From contig JAPLCA010000026.1 in NCBI GenBank assembly GCA_026392465.1, forward strand, positions 186,001-250,000: DNA of 64,000 nucleotides. The letters run 5' to 3'. This stretch comes from Propionibacteriales bacterium. Lineage in GTDB: Bacteria > Actinomycetota > Actinomycetes > Propionibacteriales > Nocardioidaceae. Below are positions 38,836 to 48,645 of this stretch, piece after piece (within the stretch, counting starts at the first letter, position 1; each line of letters begins with the position of its first letter). The position numbers and the translations under genes were made by a program. Below the pieces are notes generated by a model, which did no database searches, was not told the origin of the DNA, and worked only from the letters and a program-made list of their open reading frames with translations.

Positions 38836-39842
38836 GGCCCGTCGCCACGCTCCCGAAGGCGCACCTGCACCTGCACTTCACCGGCTCGATGCGGCACACC
38901 ACGCTGGTCGAGCTCGCCGCCCGCGACGGCATCCGCCTGCCGCCGGCGCTCGTCGAGGAGTGGCCGCCGCAGCTCGTGGCCACCGACGAGAAGGGCTGGT
39001 TCCGGTTCCAGCGGCTCTACGACGTCGCACGGTCGGTGCTGCGCACCGAGGCCGACGTCCGCCGGCTCGTGCTCGAGGCCGCCGAGGACGACGCGCGCGA
39101 CGGCTCGGTGTGGACCGAGATCCAGGTCGACCCGTCGGGCTACGGGGCCCGGTTCGGGGGGATCACGGCGTTCACCGACCTCGTCATCGACGCCGCGCGC
39201 GACGCGTCCGAGCGCACCGGCACGCACATGGCCGTCGTCGTGGCGGCCAACCGCACGCGCCACCCGCTCGACGCACGCACCCTGGCGCGTCTCGCCGCAC
39301 AGTACGCGGGCCGCGGCGTCGTCGGCTTCGGGCTCTCCAACGACGAGCGACGCGGCGAGACGGCCGCCTTCGCGCCCGCGTTCGCCATCGCGGAGCGAGC
39401 CGGCCTGTCGCTCGTGCCGCACGGGGGCGAGCTGCTCGGCCCCGCGCACGTGGCGCAGTGCCTCGACCACCTCCACCCCACCCGCATCGGGCACGGCGTC
39501 CGGTCCAGCGAGGACCCTGCGGTGCTGTCGCGCGTGGCCGAGGCGGGGGTCGCGCTCGAGGTGTGCCCGACGTCGAACGTGTCGCTCGGCGTCTACGCCA
39601 CGCTCGAGGAGGTGCCGGTGCGCACGCTCGTCGAGGCCGGGGTCGACGTCGCGCTCGGCGCCGACGACCCGCTGCTGTTCGGCTCGCGCCTCGCGGGGCA
39701 GTACAACGTGCTGCGGGCCGCGCAGGACTTCAGCGACGACGAGCTCGCCGCCCTGGCCGCGATGTCGGTGCGCCGCTCGCACGCCCCCGACGACCTCAAG
39801 GCCGACGCGCTCGCCGGGATCGAGCGGTGGCGGACGTCGTGA
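38832..39842 (+). CDS. Adenosine deaminase-like aminohydrolase
   Basis: 336 residues of the metal-dependent hydrolase fold. Zinc ligands and catalytic residues of the adenosine/adenine deaminase family are visible: HLHLH (11-15), LVPHGGE, RIGHGV, VCPTSN and GADDPLLF. It should deaminate adenosine, adenine or a related purine; substrate specificity cannot be read from the sequence. GTG start overlaps the small membrane protein and its stop overlaps the next membrane protein, forming a three-gene unit. Confidence 0.87.
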   Translation: MRPVATLPKAHLHLHFTGSMRHTTLVELAARDGIRLPPALVEEWPPQLVATDEKGWFRFQRLYDVARSVLRTEADVRRLVLEAAEDDARDGSVWTEIQVDPSGYGARFGGITAFTDLVIDAARDASERTGTHMAVVVAANRTRHPLDARTLARLAAQYAGRGVVGFGLSNDERRGETAAFAPAFAIAERAGLSLVPHGGELLGPAHVAQCLDHLHPTRIGHGVRSSEDPAVLSRVAEAGVALEVCPTSNVSLGVYATLEEVPVRTLVEAGVDVALGADDPLLFGSRLAGQYNVLRAAQDFSDDELAALAAMSVRRSHAPDDLKADALAGIERWRTS

Positions 39843-40150
39843 GCCCGCAGGACCAGGAACCTGCCGAGCGGCACCCCGCCGCCGAGCGCGCGTACGCGAC
39901 GGGGCTCGCGTCGGTCGTCGGCGGCCTGCTCGTGGTGCCGCTGCTGCTCGGCCCCTGGGCGTGGTACCTGGGGGCCGGCGTGCTGCGCGACGTCGAGCGA
40001 GAGCCGGGACGCTGGGCGGGCGCCGGCCGCGCCCGCGCCGGACTCGTCCTGGGCGCGGTGGCGACGACGGCGCTCGGGCTCACCGTGCTGGCGCTGGTCG
40101 GCTGGGCCGCGGTGGAGCTGGTGGCGCTGCGCCGCGACACCGGGTACTGA
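39839..40150 (+). CDS. Small membrane protein, DUF4190-like
   Basis: 103 residues from a GTG overlapping the deaminase stop. Two membrane helices (ATGLASVVGGLLVVPLLLG and AGLVLGAVATTALGLTVLAL) with the loop GPWAWYLGAGVLRDVEREPG resemble DUF4190-type proteins. Convergent with murB, 52 bp apart. Function unknown. Confidence 0.7.
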   Translation: MSPQDQEPAERHPAAERAYATGLASVVGGLLVVPLLLGPWAWYLGAGVLRDVEREPGRWAGAGRARAGLVLGAVATTALGLTVLALVGWAAVELVALRRDTGY

Positions 40151-40202
40151 GAGGCCGTCCGTCTCCGCACGTGTGCAGGGCCCGGCGAAGCGGCGCGAGG
40201 CC

Positions 40203-41228
40203 TCAGAGCGCGCAGCCGACGAGCACGGGCTCGGGCACGAGGGTGACGCCGAACGCGTCGCGCACGCCGTCGCGGACCTCGCGGGCGAGCGCGAGGACGT
40301 CGGCGCTCGAGGCCCCGCCGCGGTTGGTCAGGGCCAGCGTGTGCTTGGTGGAGAGGCTGGCGCGACCGTCCGCCACCGTGTGGCCGCGCTCGAACCCGGC
40401 GGCCTGGATCAGCCACGCCGCGCTCGTCTTGACGCTGCCGTCGGGCTGCGGGAACCGGGGCGCACCCTCGGGGAGCCGCTGAGCCGTCTCGACGTCGAGC
40501 ACGGGGTTGGTGAAGAACGAGCCCGCGCTCCACGTGTCGGGGTCGTCGGCGTCGAGCACCATGCCCTTGGAGCCGCGCAGGGCGAGCACCGTGCGGCGCA
40601 CGTCGGCGAGCGGGGCGCGGTCGCCGACGTCGACGCCGAGCCGCGTGGCGAGCTCGGCGTAGGCGATGGGGGCGGACAGGTCGCCCAGGCGCAGCTGGAA
40701 GGCGACGACCAGGACGACGTAGCGCCCCGGCTCGGCCTTGAACCGGCTGTGCCGGTAGCCGAAGCCGCAGTCGACGGCGAAGATCGTGCGCACCTTCTGC
40801 TCGGTGCGGTCGTACACCCGCACCCAGGCGATGGTCTGGGCGACCTCCTGGCCGTAGGCACCGACGTTCTGTACCGGGGTGGCACCGGTGGAGCCGGGGA
40901 TGCCCGAGAGGGCCTCCAGGCCGACCCAGCCCGACTCGACCGCGAGGGCGACGAGGTCGTCCCACGGCTCCCCCGCCTGCACGACGACCTGCGCGCCGCT
41001 GCACGCGTCGGCCTCGACCTGGACACCGCGGGTGCGGACGAGCACGACGGTGCCGTCGAACCCGGCGTCGTCGACGACCAGGTTGCTGCCCCCCGCCACG
41101 AGCAGCAGCGGGGTCCCGGCTGCGTCGGCGGTCCGTACCGCGTCGACCAGCTCGGCCTCGGTGGTCACCTCCACGACGTCGCGGGCCGGACCGCCCAGGC
41201 GCAGCGTGGTGACGTCGGCGAGCTCCAT
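40203..41228 (-). CDS. murB: UDP-N-acetylenolpyruvoylglucosamine reductase
   Basis: 341 residues. FAD-binding PCMH domain with LVAGGSNLVV and SGIPGSTGATPVQNVGAYGQ, then the MurB C-terminal domain with FGYRHSRFK, GSFFTNPV and the catalytic Ser/Glu context. It reduces UDP-GlcNAc-enolpyruvate to UDP-MurNAc in peptidoglycan synthesis. Single gene on the minus strand between the rpmG unit and the deaminase unit. Confidence 0.95.
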   Translation of the reverse strand: MELADVTTLRLGGPARDVVEVTTEAELVDAVRTADAAGTPLLLVAGGSNLVVDDAGFDGTVVLVRTRGVQVEADACSGAQVVVQAGEPWDDLVALAVESGWVGLEALSGIPGSTGATPVQNVGAYGQEVAQTIAWVRVYDRTEQKVRTIFAVDCGFGYRHSRFKAEPGRYVVLVVAFQLRLGDLSAPIAYAELATRLGVDVGDRAPLADVRRTVLALRGSKGMVLDADDPDTWSAGSFFTNPVLDVETAQRLPEGAPRFPQPDGSVKTSAAWLIQAAGFERGHTVADGRASLSTKHTLALTNRGGASSADVLALAREVRDGVRDAFGVTLVPEPVLVGCAL

Positions 41229-41280
41229 GCGTCGAGCCTAGGACCTCACCGCCACCACGCCGCCCGACGGCCCCCAGCTC

Positions 41281-41347
41281 CCTCGTTTCGGAACGTCATC
41301 GCCCCTTCCATCGCGCGGAACGGGCGATGACGTTCCGAAACGCGAGG
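41281..41347. repeat. Short palindromic repeat (REP-like), copy 1
   Basis: Perfect 20-bp arms GTTTCGGAACGTCATCGCCC (41285-41304) and its complement (41322-41341) around a 17-nt loop, with flanking CCTCG/CGAGG extending the stem. An almost identical element lies at 58160-58227. It sits between the rpmG terminator and the murB start. Confidence 0.85.
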
Positions 41348-41370
41348 ACTTGCTCACCCGTGGAACGCAC

Positions 41371-41400
41371 GAGACCCCCGACCTGGCGGTCGGGGGTCTC
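41371..41400 (-). terminator. rpmG terminator
   Basis: GAGACCCCCGACC-tggc-GGTCGGGGGTCTC, a perfect 13-bp stem 14 bp after the rpmG stop. Confidence 0.8.
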
Positions 41401-41414
41401 GGGAGGAACGAGGT

Positions 41415-41585
41415 TCAGCGGGTCTCGCGGTGGACCTGGTGGGTCTTGCAGCGCGGGCAGAACTTCTTGAGGTCGAGACGATCGGGATCGTTGCGACGGT
41501 TCTTCTTGGTGATGTAGTTGCGCTCCTTGCACTCGGTGCAAGCCAAGGTGATCTTGGGTCGAACGTCGGAGCTCTTGCTCGCCAC
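41415..41585 (-). CDS. rpmG: Ribosomal protein L33
   Basis: 56 residues from a GTG at 41585. Two Cys pairs (CTEC and CPRC) make a zinc ribbon, so this is the zinc-binding form of L33, and [18 protein letters not shown] is the family core. It lies just downstream of tRNA-Thr and tRNA-Met, as in many actinobacteria. Confidence 0.95.
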   Translation of the reverse strand: MASKSSDVRPKITLACTECKERNYITKKNRRNDPDRLDLKKFCPRCKTHQVHRETR

Positions 41586-41629
41586 GGGTCTGCCTCTTCT
41601 GGTCTGGGGGTGGTGCTGCCGGGATGCGG

Positions 41630-41703
41630 TAGCTGGGGCGGGACTCGAACCCGCGACACCACGATTATGAGTCGTGTGCTCTAACCACCTGAGCTACCCA
41701 GCC
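41630..41703 (-). tRNA. tRNA-Met (CAT anticodon), elongator type
   Basis: 74-nt cloverleaf: acceptor GGCTGGG/CCCAGCT, D-arm GCTCAGGTGGTTAGAGC, anticodon stem ACGAC/GTCGT-like around CTCATAA, T-arm GCGGGTTCGAGTCCCGC. The 5' G-U pair and anticodon arm lacking three G-C pairs argue against an initiator. CCA is not encoded. Confidence 0.95.
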
Positions 41704-41730
41704 ACGGAGGGACGAGTTCTCGTCTCTCAG

Positions 41731-41803
41731 AGCCCCTTTACGGAATCGAACCGTAGACCTTTTCCTTACCATGGAAACGCTCTGCCGACTGAGCTAAAGG
41801 GGC
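41731..41803 (-). tRNA. tRNA-Thr (GGT anticodon)
   Basis: 73-nt cloverleaf: acceptor GCCCCTT/AAGGGGC, D-arm GCTCAGTCGGCAGAGC, anticodon arm TTTCC-ATGGTAA-GGAAA with GGT, T-arm CTACGGTTCGATTCCGTAA. It precedes tRNA-Met and rpmG on the same strand, probably one transcript. CCA not encoded. Confidence 0.95.
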
Positions 41804-41876
41804 AAGCCGAGAAGCAACACTACAGGTAGTCCCGTGCAGGACGAAATCGGGGGTGCCCCTCTCGAGCGGGACGACG

Positions 41877-42908
41877 TCAGGGCCTGGCAGCGCGCGCCAG
41901 ACGGGCCGGCCAGAGCGGTCCGCCGTAGATGAAGCCCGTGTACGCCTGGACGAGGTCGGCACCGGCTGCGAGCCGGTCGCGGACGTCGTCGGGCGTGCTC
42001 ACCCCGCCCACGCCGACGAGCGCGAGACGCTCCCCCACCCGGCCGCGCAGACGGCTGAGCACCTCGGTGGCCCGGTCGGCCAGCACGGGGCCGGAGAGGC
42101 CGCCCGCGCCTGCTGCGTCGACCGTCGCCCGGTCGGTGTGCAGCGACGCGGGACGCTCGATGGTCGTGTTGGTCGCGCTGATGCCGTCGAGACCCAGCTC
42201 GAGCGCCAGGTCGGCCACGGCGTCGACGTCGGCGTCGGCGAGGTCGGGCGCGATCTTGACGACCAGCGGCACGCGCCGACCCTGCGGGAGTCCCTCGGTG
42301 ACCTCGCGCACGGCGGCCAGGATCGGTCGCAGGGCGTCCACGGACTGCAGGTCGCGCAAGCCCGGCGTGTTGGGGCTGGAGACGTTGACGACGAGGTAGC
42401 TCGCGTACGGCGCGAGCAGCCGTGCGCTCTCGACGTAGTCGGCGACGGCCTCCTCGGCCGGGACGACCTTGGTCTTGCCGATGTTGACGCCGATGACGGC
42501 GTCGGCCCCGACCGCGGTGCGCCGCAGACGGTGCAGCCGGGCCGCGACGACGGCCGCGCCGTCGTTGTTGAAGCCCATCCGGTTGACGACGGCGCGGTCG
42601 TCGACCAGCCGGAAGAGTCGCGGTCGCGGGTTGCCGGGCTGGGGGCGGGCGGTCACGGTGCCGACCTCGACGTGGCCGAACCCGAGGCCGAGCAGCCCGG
42701 GCACTGCGCGGGCGTTCTTGTCGAAGCCGGCAGCCAGCCCGAACGCGTGCGGGAACGTCAGCCCCATCACGGTGCGCGGTGCCGGCGGCACCGCGGCGAA
42801 CGGTCGGGCGAGCCGGCCCCCGAGGCGGATGGCCCGGAAGGCCTGCTCGTGCGCGACCTCCGGGTCCATGCGGGCGAAGACCGTCGAGAACAGCGCGTCG
42901 TAGACCAC
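41877..42908 (-). CDS. pyrD: Dihydroorotate dehydrogenase (quinone), class 2
   Basis: 343 residues from a GTG. The amphipathic N-terminus that docks on the membrane, [20 protein letters not shown] and the catalytic-loop [14 protein letters not shown] (Ser as base, marking class 2) are all present. It oxidises dihydroorotate to orotate with electrons going to quinone in pyrimidine synthesis. Stands alone after the aldehyde dehydrogenase terminator. Confidence 0.96.
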   Translation of the reverse strand: MVYDALFSTVFARMDPEVAHEQAFRAIRLGGRLARPFAAVPPAPRTVMGLTFPHAFGLAAGFDKNARAVPGLLGLGFGHVEVGTVTARPQPGNPRPRLFRLVDDRAVVNRMGFNNDGAAVVAARLHRLRRTAVGADAVIGVNIGKTKVVPAEEAVADYVESARLLAPYASYLVVNVSSPNTPGLRDLQSVDALRPILAAVREVTEGLPQGRRVPLVVKIAPDLADADVDAVADLALELGLDGISATNTTIERPASLHTDRATVDAAGAGGLSGPVLADRATEVLSRLRGRVGERLALVGVGGVSTPDDVRDRLAAGADLVQAYTGFIYGGPLWPARLARAARP

Positions 42909-42956
42909 GACCGTCAGCCTAGTGCCGGCCGCGGACCGACCCTGCCGCGACGGCGT

Positions 42957-42989
42957 CGGTCCCGCCCTCCCTGTTGAGGAGCGGGACCG
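42957..42989 (-). terminator. Terminator after the aldehyde dehydrogenase gene
   Basis: CGGTCCCGC / GCGGGACCG stem with a 15-nt loop about 70 bp beyond the stop at 43057 and before pyrD. Confidence 0.6.
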
Positions 42990-43056
42990 ACGTGCAGGAG
43001 ACGCCGCCGGGCGCGTCCCATGACGCGCGACGGACCCCGCGTCTCGCGGACCGAGA

Positions 43057-44403
43057 TCAGGCGATCGTGCGGATCATCTTCTTGTTGACGAACTCGTCGA
43101 TGCCGAAGCGACCGAGCTCGCGCCCGAAGCCGGACCGCTTGACGCCGCCGAACGGCAGCTCGGCGCCCTCGGCCCCGACCCCGTTCACGAACACCATGCC
43201 GGCCTCGATCCGGTCGGCGACCCGCTGCGCCTGGTCGGGGTCGTCGGTGAAGACGTAGGAGCCCAGCCCGAAGGGCGTGTCGTTCGCGAGCTCGACCGCC
43301 TCGTCCTCCGAGCCGACCTTGAACACGATGCCGACGGGCCCGAACAGCTCCTCGTGGAACGCGTCGTCGCTGGGCTTCACACCGGTGAGCACACCGGGCG
43401 GGAAGAAGGCGCCGTCGCGCTCGCCGCGGGTCTCGAGGTGGGCGCCCTGCTCGACGGCGCGGTCGACCTGGTCGGCCAGCCGCTCGGCGGCCTCCTTCGA
43501 CGAGAGCGGCGCGATGGCGTCGGCGGCCTCGAGCATCTGGGCCGTGAACTTCTCCAGGAAGGAGTCGTACAGCTCCTCGACGACGATGAACCGCTTGCCC
43601 GCGTTGCAGGCCTGGCCGGTGTTGTCCAGCCGCGCGTTGACGGCCTGCTCGACGGTGGCGTCGAGGTCGTCGGCACCCAGGACGATGAACGGGTCGGACC
43701 CGCCAAGCTCCAGCACGACCTTCTTGAGGTGGCGGCCGGAGATCGCGGCGACGGCGGCACCGGCGCGCTCGGAGCCGGTCAGGGACACGCCCTGCACGCG
43801 CCGGTCGCCGATGACGTCCTCGACCTGCTCGTTGGTCGCGTAGATGTTGACGTAGGCGCCCTCGGGGAAGCCGGCGTCGAGGAAGATCTTCTGCAGCGCC
43901 TCGGCCGACTCCGGGCACTGCGGCGCGTGCTTGAGCAGGATGGTGTTGCCGAGCGCCAGGTTCGGGCCGGCGAAGCGGGCGATCTGGTACGACGGGAAGT
44001 TCCAGGGCATGATCCCGAGCAGCACGCCGACGGCGCTGCGCTTGACCACGGCCGAGCCCTCGCCCTCGAGCAGCTCCAGCGGCTCGTCCGCCAGGAAGCG
44101 CTCGGCGTTGTCGGCGTAGAACTCGTAGATGGCGGTGCAGAAGTCGACCTCGCCGAGGCACTCCTCGAGCGGCTTGCCCATCTCGCGCTGCGCGATCTCG
44201 GCCAGCTCCTGGCGGCGCTCGGCGTGCAGCTCGCCGACCCGGCGCACGAGCGCGGCGCGCTCGGCCACGGTCGAGCCCTTCGACCAGGTGCGGAACGCCT
44301 CGTGGGCCGACGCGATCGCGTCCTGCACCTCGGCGTCGGTGGCGGTGGGGTACTCCTTGACGACCTCGCCGGTGGCGGGGTTCGTGACGGCGTACAGGCT
44401 CAT
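43057..44403 (-). CDS. Succinate-semialdehyde dehydrogenase-type aldehyde dehydrogenase
   Basis: 448 residues, short class of the aldehyde dehydrogenase family. MPWNFPSYQ, catalytic Glu in LELGGSDPF and catalytic Cys in [11 protein letters not shown] are present. It resembles GabD-type enzymes that oxidise succinate semialdehyde. It lies 85 bp after potC, at the end of a leftward run of transporter genes, so the substrate may be the aldehyde made from the imported amine. A second, longer member is at 53717. 4-Aminobutyraldehyde is an alternative substrate. Confidence 0.87.
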   Translation of the reverse strand: MSLYAVTNPATGEVVKEYPTATDAEVQDAIASAHEAFRTWSKGSTVAERAALVRRVGELHAERRQELAEIAQREMGKPLEECLGEVDFCTAIYEFYADNAERFLADEPLELLEGEGSAVVKRSAVGVLLGIMPWNFPSYQIARFAGPNLALGNTILLKHAPQCPESAEALQKIFLDAGFPEGAYVNIYATNEQVEDVIGDRRVQGVSLTGSERAGAAVAAISGRHLKKVVLELGGSDPFIVLGADDLDATVEQAVNARLDNTGQACNAGKRFIVVEELYDSFLEKFTAQMLEAADAIAPLSSKEAAERLADQVDRAVEQGAHLETRGERDGAFFPPGVLTGVKPSDDAFHEELFGPVGIVFKVGSEDEAVELANDTPFGLGSYVFTDDPDQAQRVADRIEAGMVFVNGVGAEGAELPFGGVKRSGFGRELGRFGIDEFVNKKMIRTIA

Positions 44404-44488
44404 CGGTGCTCCTTCGAGGGGGTGGCGGTGTCGGCAGGGCCGACGTTACGGGGTGCGGCGTTGCCCGGCCCGGTGACGAGGAGGGCGC

Positions 44489-45289
44489 TCATCGCACCGT
44501 CTCGGCCTCGCCCGCGATCCGCTGGGCGATCCAGATCGGCACGACGGAGACGACGATGAGCACGACCGCGACGACGGCCACGACAGGCGCCTGGTTGGGC
44601 CGGAACAGGTTGTTGAGGATCCAGATGGGCAGCGTCGTGGTGCCAGGACCGGCGGTGAACGTGGTCACGATGATCTCGTCGAAGCTGAGCGCGAAGGCGA
44701 GCAGGCCGCCGGCCAGCAGGGCCGAGCGCAGCTGCGGGAACGTGACGAGCCGGAACGTCGTCCAGAGACCGGCGCCCAGGTCGGCGGAGGCCTCCTCGAG
44801 GTTGCCGCCCATGCGCCGCAGTCTCGCGACGACGTTGTTGAACACGGTGACGATGCAGAAGGTCGCGTGCGCGACCACCAGCGTCGCGACGCCGAGCTCG
44901 ATCGCCAGGATCCCGCGGAACGCGTTGTTCAGCGCGACGCCCGTGACGATGCCGGGGAGCGCGATGGGCAGGATCACCAGCAGGTTGACCGTGTTGCGCC
45001 CGAAGAACCGGAAGCGCTGCAGCGCGAACGCCATGAGGGTGCCGAGCACCAGCGCCACCGCCGTCGACGCGAGCGCCACCTCGACGCTCGTGAGCACGGC
45101 GTCACGGGCCCCGGCGCTGTGGAACGCCCGCACCCACCACTGTGTCGTGAACCCGTCGGGCGGCCAGGTCATCGAGGGGTCGGGGTTGAAGGAGTTCGCG
45201 ACGACCACGAGCAGCGGTGCGTACATGAGGACGAGGACGAGGGCGGTGGCGGCGAGCAGGGCTCGACGCGAGACCGGGCTGAGGGTCAC
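44489..45289 (-). CDS. Polyamine/GABA-type ABC transporter permease (PotC-like)
   Basis: 266 residues with six membrane helices and the coupling loop EEASADLGAGLWTTFRLVTFP (EAA motif). Matches the PotC subunit of spermidine/putrescine transporters. Starts with GTG, 9 bp after the PotB-like gene. Works with the permease, binding protein and ATPase encoded upstream. Confidence 0.88.
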   Translation of the reverse strand: MTLSPVSRRALLAATALVLVLMYAPLLVVVANSFNPDPSMTWPPDGFTTQWWVRAFHSAGARDAVLTSVEVALASTAVALVLGTLMAFALQRFRFFGRNTVNLLVILPIALPGIVTGVALNNAFRGILAIELGVATLVVAHATFCIVTVFNNVVARLRRMGGNLEEASADLGAGLWTTFRLVTFPQLRSALLAGGLLAFALSFDEIIVTTFTAGPGTTTLPIWILNNLFRPNQAPVVAVVAVVLIVVSVVPIWIAQRIAGEAETVR

Positions 45290-45298
45290 GGTGCGCTC

Positions 45299-46216
45299 CT
45301 AGAGGTTGTCCAGGGCGCCCGTGCGGCGGACCGCCGCGAGGTACCCGAGCATGATGACGATGGGCACGAGCGCGATGGCCGCGGCGAGCGGCAGGTTGTT
45401 GGCCGCGCCGACGTTCGTGTAGACGAGGTTGCCGAGCATCTGGTTCGCGCCGCCGACGATGTTGACGCTGATGTAGTCGCCCAGCGTCAGCGAGAAGCTG
45501 AAGATCGAGCCGGCGACGACCGCGGGAAGCAGCAGCGGCATGACGACCGTGCGGACCGTCGTGCCGGCCGACGCGCCGAGGTCGCCGGCTGCCTCGAGCA
45601 GCGAGTCGGGCACGCGCTCCATGCCCGCGAAGATCGGCAGGATCACGTACGGCAGCCAGATGTAGGCCTGCGTCATGACGACGGCAGTGAGCCCGTAGCC
45701 GGGGCTGTGCGCTCCGAACGGGTTCAGCACCCAGTCGACGAGACCGCCCTCGCTGAGCAGCGAGCGCCACGCGAACGCCTTCACGAGGTAGCTGGCCCAC
45801 AGCGGCGTCAGGACCGCGACGACGAGCAGCCGCCGGGCTCGCGGCGACGCGACCTTGGCCATGTAGAAGGCGATGGGCAGCGCGATGGCGACGTCGATGA
45901 CGGTCACGAGCGCCGCGACGCCGAGCGTGCGGAGCGTGACGGTGCGGTAGAGCGACTCCGTCGCGACCTCGCGCAGGTTGTCGAGCGTGAGGCCGCGGTC
46001 GATCTCGCCCGTGAAGGCGTCGACCGACCACAGCGCGGTGACGAGCAGCGCGGCGAGCGCGACCACGTAGACGAGCACCAGCCAGGTGAGCGGCGCGGAG
46101 AGGAGCAGCCCGAGCCGCAGGCGCGGCCGCGTGGCGAGGAAGGAGGAGGCCCGGCGGGCGACCGCCCCGGTCCCGGAGGACGGGGCGGTCGCCGTGGGCG
46201 CGGTCGGCTGGGTCAC
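45299..46216 (-). CDS. Polyamine/GABA-type ABC transporter permease (PotB-like)
   Basis: 305 residues. A Pro/Thr-rich N-terminus, six membrane helices and the EAA coupling loop LLEAAGDLGASAGTTVRTVV. The PotB subunit position between binding protein and PotC is conserved. GTG start immediately after the binding-protein stop (1 bp gap). Confidence 0.88.
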   Translation of the reverse strand: MTQPTAPTATAPSSGTGAVARRASSFLATRPRLRLGLLLSAPLTWLVLVYVVALAALLVTALWSVDAFTGEIDRGLTLDNLREVATESLYRTVTLRTLGVAALVTVIDVAIALPIAFYMAKVASPRARRLLVVAVLTPLWASYLVKAFAWRSLLSEGGLVDWVLNPFGAHSPGYGLTAVVMTQAYIWLPYVILPIFAGMERVPDSLLEAAGDLGASAGTTVRTVVMPLLLPAVVAGSIFSFSLTLGDYISVNIVGGANQMLGNLVYTNVGAANNLPLAAAIALVPIVIMLGYLAAVRRTGALDNL

Positions 46217-46217
46217 G

Positions 46218-47393
46218 TCAGCCCTTGATCTCGGTCCAGGCCTTGGTCCAGTCCGAGTAGTCGGTGCACTCGACGTCGGTGCGACCGTCGAGGCACTTCG
46301 CGATGGGCGTGCGCCAGTACCAGATCTTGTCCGAGTAGGCCTCGTCGCCGGCGTGGTACGTCTCGCAGAAGCCCTCGCTGGCGTACTCGCAGGCCTCCTC
46401 GGAGTTCGGCGACTCGCCGAAGTACTCGGTGGCCTGGGCGTTCGTCTTCGGGTCCTCGATGTGGTTGAGCCAGGCGTAGGCGCAGTTGGGGTGCTTCGCC
46501 TTGGCGGCGATCATCCAGGTGTCGTTCCAGCCGGTGACGCCCTCCTCGGGCACCGTCGTCTTGACGTTGTCCTGGTCGATCGTGTTCGCGATGACCTGCC
46601 ACGTGGTGCCGACCACCGAGTCGCCGGTCTTGAACGCCGACGCCTCCTTCAGGTAGTCCGACCAGTACTCGCCGACGTTGGCGCGCTGCTCCTTGAGCAG
46701 CTTCACCGCCGCGGCGAGCTGCTTCTCGTCGAGCGCGTACGGGTTCTCGATCTTCAGCTCCGGCTGCTTGGCCATGAGGTACATGGCGGCGTCGGCGATG
46801 TAGATGGGCGAGTCGTAGGCGGTCACCTTGCCCTTGTACTGCGAGCCCTTGTCGAACACGACGTCCCACGACGTCGGCTCGTCCTTCACGACGTCGCTGT
46901 TGTACATGAGGAGGTTGGCGCCGTAGCCGTGCGGCACGCCGTAGTTCTTGCCGTCGACCGTGTTCCACTCCTGGTCCTTCAGGAAGTCGAAGACCTTGGC
47001 GTAGTTGGGGACGAGGTCGGTGTTGACCTCAGCCGCGGCCTTCGCGGCGACCATGCGCAGCGTGAGGTCGCCGGACGCGGCGACGACGTCGTAGTCGCCG
47101 GACTTGGCGAGGTTGAACGCCTCGTCGGACGTGCCGTAGACCTTGCTGGTGACCTTGCAGCCGGTCTCCTTCTCGAAGTCGGTGACCCAGTCGGCGTCGG
47201 GGTCGTTGCTGCCGTCCTCGACGTAGCCGGGCCACGCGAGGATCGAGACCTGACCCTCGTTCTTCCCGAGCTTCGTGGGCGCGCCGGTGGCGGCGTCGTC
47301 GTCGCCTCCCCCGCCGCAGGCGGCGAGGGCGAGGCTGCAGGTGACGGCGGCGGCGAGTGCGCCGACGCGTCCTCTCCTGGTCGTGGGGATCAT
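46218..47393 (-). CDS. Substrate-binding lipoprotein of the Pot-type transporter
   Basis: 391 residues, signal peptide with lipobox LALAAC (Cys26), then a PotD-like periplasmic-binding fold (VSILAWPGYVEDG; DVVAASGDLTLRMVA). Several Cys in the C-terminal half (NCAYAWLNH; EEACEYASEGFC; KCLDGRTDVEC) are more than usual for PotD and may form disulfides. Ligand is probably a polyamine or GABA, judged by the linked catabolic genes. Confidence 0.88.
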   Translation of the reverse strand: MIPTTRRGRVGALAAAVTCSLALAACGGGGDDDAATGAPTKLGKNEGQVSILAWPGYVEDGSNDPDADWVTDFEKETGCKVTSKVYGTSDEAFNLAKSGDYDVVAASGDLTLRMVAAKAAAEVNTDLVPNYAKVFDFLKDQEWNTVDGKNYGVPHGYGANLLMYNSDVVKDEPTSWDVVFDKGSQYKGKVTAYDSPIYIADAAMYLMAKQPELKIENPYALDEKQLAAAVKLLKEQRANVGEYWSDYLKEASAFKTGDSVVGTTWQVIANTIDQDNVKTTVPEEGVTGWNDTWMIAAKAKHPNCAYAWLNHIEDPKTNAQATEYFGESPNSEEACEYASEGFCETYHAGDEAYSDKIWYWRTPIAKCLDGRTDVECTDYSDWTKAWTEIKG

Positions 47394-47428
47394 CTCGGTT
47401 CCGTCCTCTTCGGTGGGTGTGGTGGGGG

Positions 47429-48460
47429 TCAGGCGAGCGTCACGAGGTCGGCGTGACGCCAGGAGGCGACGACGTGGTCGCCCCGCTCGACGGCGGCGGG
47501 CGCCGTGGAGGGCTCGAGGACGACGAGGCGAGCGCCGTGCTCGGTGTCGACGACGACGCGGCGGCCGATGCCGAGGTAGATGGTCTCGGCGACGACGCCC
47601 CGGACGCGGTCGTGCTCCGGGGTCGTCGCACCCGCGTCGGGCTCGGCGGCGAGGTGGATCTTCTCGGGGCGCAGCGCATAGCGGCCGTCGCGGCCGAGGA
47701 CGGCGCGCGCGACCTCGGCGTCGAACAGGTTGGAGGTGCCGACGAACGAGGCGACGTAGGCGTCGACGGGTCGCTCGTAGACCTCCCGGGGGCTGCCGAG
47801 CTGGACGATGCGGCCCTCGTTGAACACGGCGACCCGGTCGCTCAGCGTGAGCGCCTCCTCCTGGTCGTGCGTGACGAAGACGAAGGTGATGCCGAGGTCG
47901 CGCTGGAGCTGCTTCAGCTCGACCTGCATCTGCTCGCGGAGCTTGAGGTCGAGCGCGCCGAGGGGCTCGTCGAGCAGCAGGACCCTGGGACGGACGACCA
48001 CCGCCCGGGCGAGGGCGACGCGCTGGCGCTGCCCGCCGGAGAGCTGGGTGGGTCGACGGTCGGCGACGTGGTCGAGGCGCACGGTCGCGAGGGCCTCGAG
48101 GGCGCGACGGCGACGCTCGGCCTTGCCGACCCCCCGCACGCGCAGCCCGTACGCGACGTTCTCAAGCACGCTCATGTGCGGGAACAGCGCGTAGTCCTGG
48201 AAGACGGTGTTGACGTCGCGCTCGAAGGGTGCCGTGCCGGTGACGTCGCGGCCGGCGAGCTCCACCGTGCCGCCGGTCGGCTGCTCGAAGCCGGCCACGA
48301 GACGCAGCACCGTGGTCTTGCCCGACCCGGACGGTCCGAGCATCGAGAAGAACTCGCCGTCGGCGATCTCGAGGTCGACGCCGTCGACGGCACGCACGTC
48401 GCCGAAGTGCTTCTGGAGCCCGGTCAGGCGGATCGCGGGGGTGGCGCCGGTGCTGCTCAT
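47429..48460 (-). CDS. ATPase of the Pot-type transporter (PotA-like)
   Basis: 343 residues. Walker A GPSGSGKT, Q-loop VFQDYALFPHM, signature LSGGQRQRVALARA, Walker B VLLLDEPLGALD, H-loop THDQEEA, and a C-terminal TOBE domain. First gene of the transporter operon, divergent from the GntR gene with a 185-bp shared control region. Confidence 0.93.
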   Translation of the reverse strand: MSSTGATPAIRLTGLQKHFGDVRAVDGVDLEIADGEFFSMLGPSGSGKTTVLRLVAGFEQPTGGTVELAGRDVTGTAPFERDVNTVFQDYALFPHMSVLENVAYGLRVRGVGKAERRRRALEALATVRLDHVADRRPTQLSGGQRQRVALARAVVVRPRVLLLDEPLGALDLKLREQMQVELKQLQRDLGITFVFVTHDQEEALTLSDRVAVFNEGRIVQLGSPREVYERPVDAYVASFVGTSNLFDAEVARAVLGRDGRYALRPEKIHLAAEPDAGATTPEHDRVRGVVAETIYLGIGRRVVVDTEHGARLVVLEPSTAPAAVERGDHVVASWRHADLVTLA

Positions 48461-48552
48461 CGGTCTCCTTCGGCGGGCGTCCCGACGTCGTGCGCGCCGG
48501 GGCGGAAGGGGTGCTGGACCCTGTCCGCGCCGAGAAACCTATGGCTTCAGAT

Positions 48553-48592
48553 GTTAAATGTAAACAGTCTTCTGTCACCATCCGGTAAACAG
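48553..48592. promoter_or_regulatory. Putative operator region between potA and the GntR gene
   Basis: GTAAACAG occurs twice on the plus strand (48560-48567 and 48585-48592), 25 bp apart, and the first copy is part of the dyad TGTTAAATGTAAACA (48553-48567). This AT-rich patch stands out from its GC-rich surroundings and contains a -10-like TAACAT on the minus strand, consistent with control of potA by the adjacent GntR protein. Confidence 0.45.
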
Positions 48593-48645
48593 GTGCCACC
48601 GTCGTCCGGCACCGACCGAGCCTGGACGACGACCCGAGGAGATCC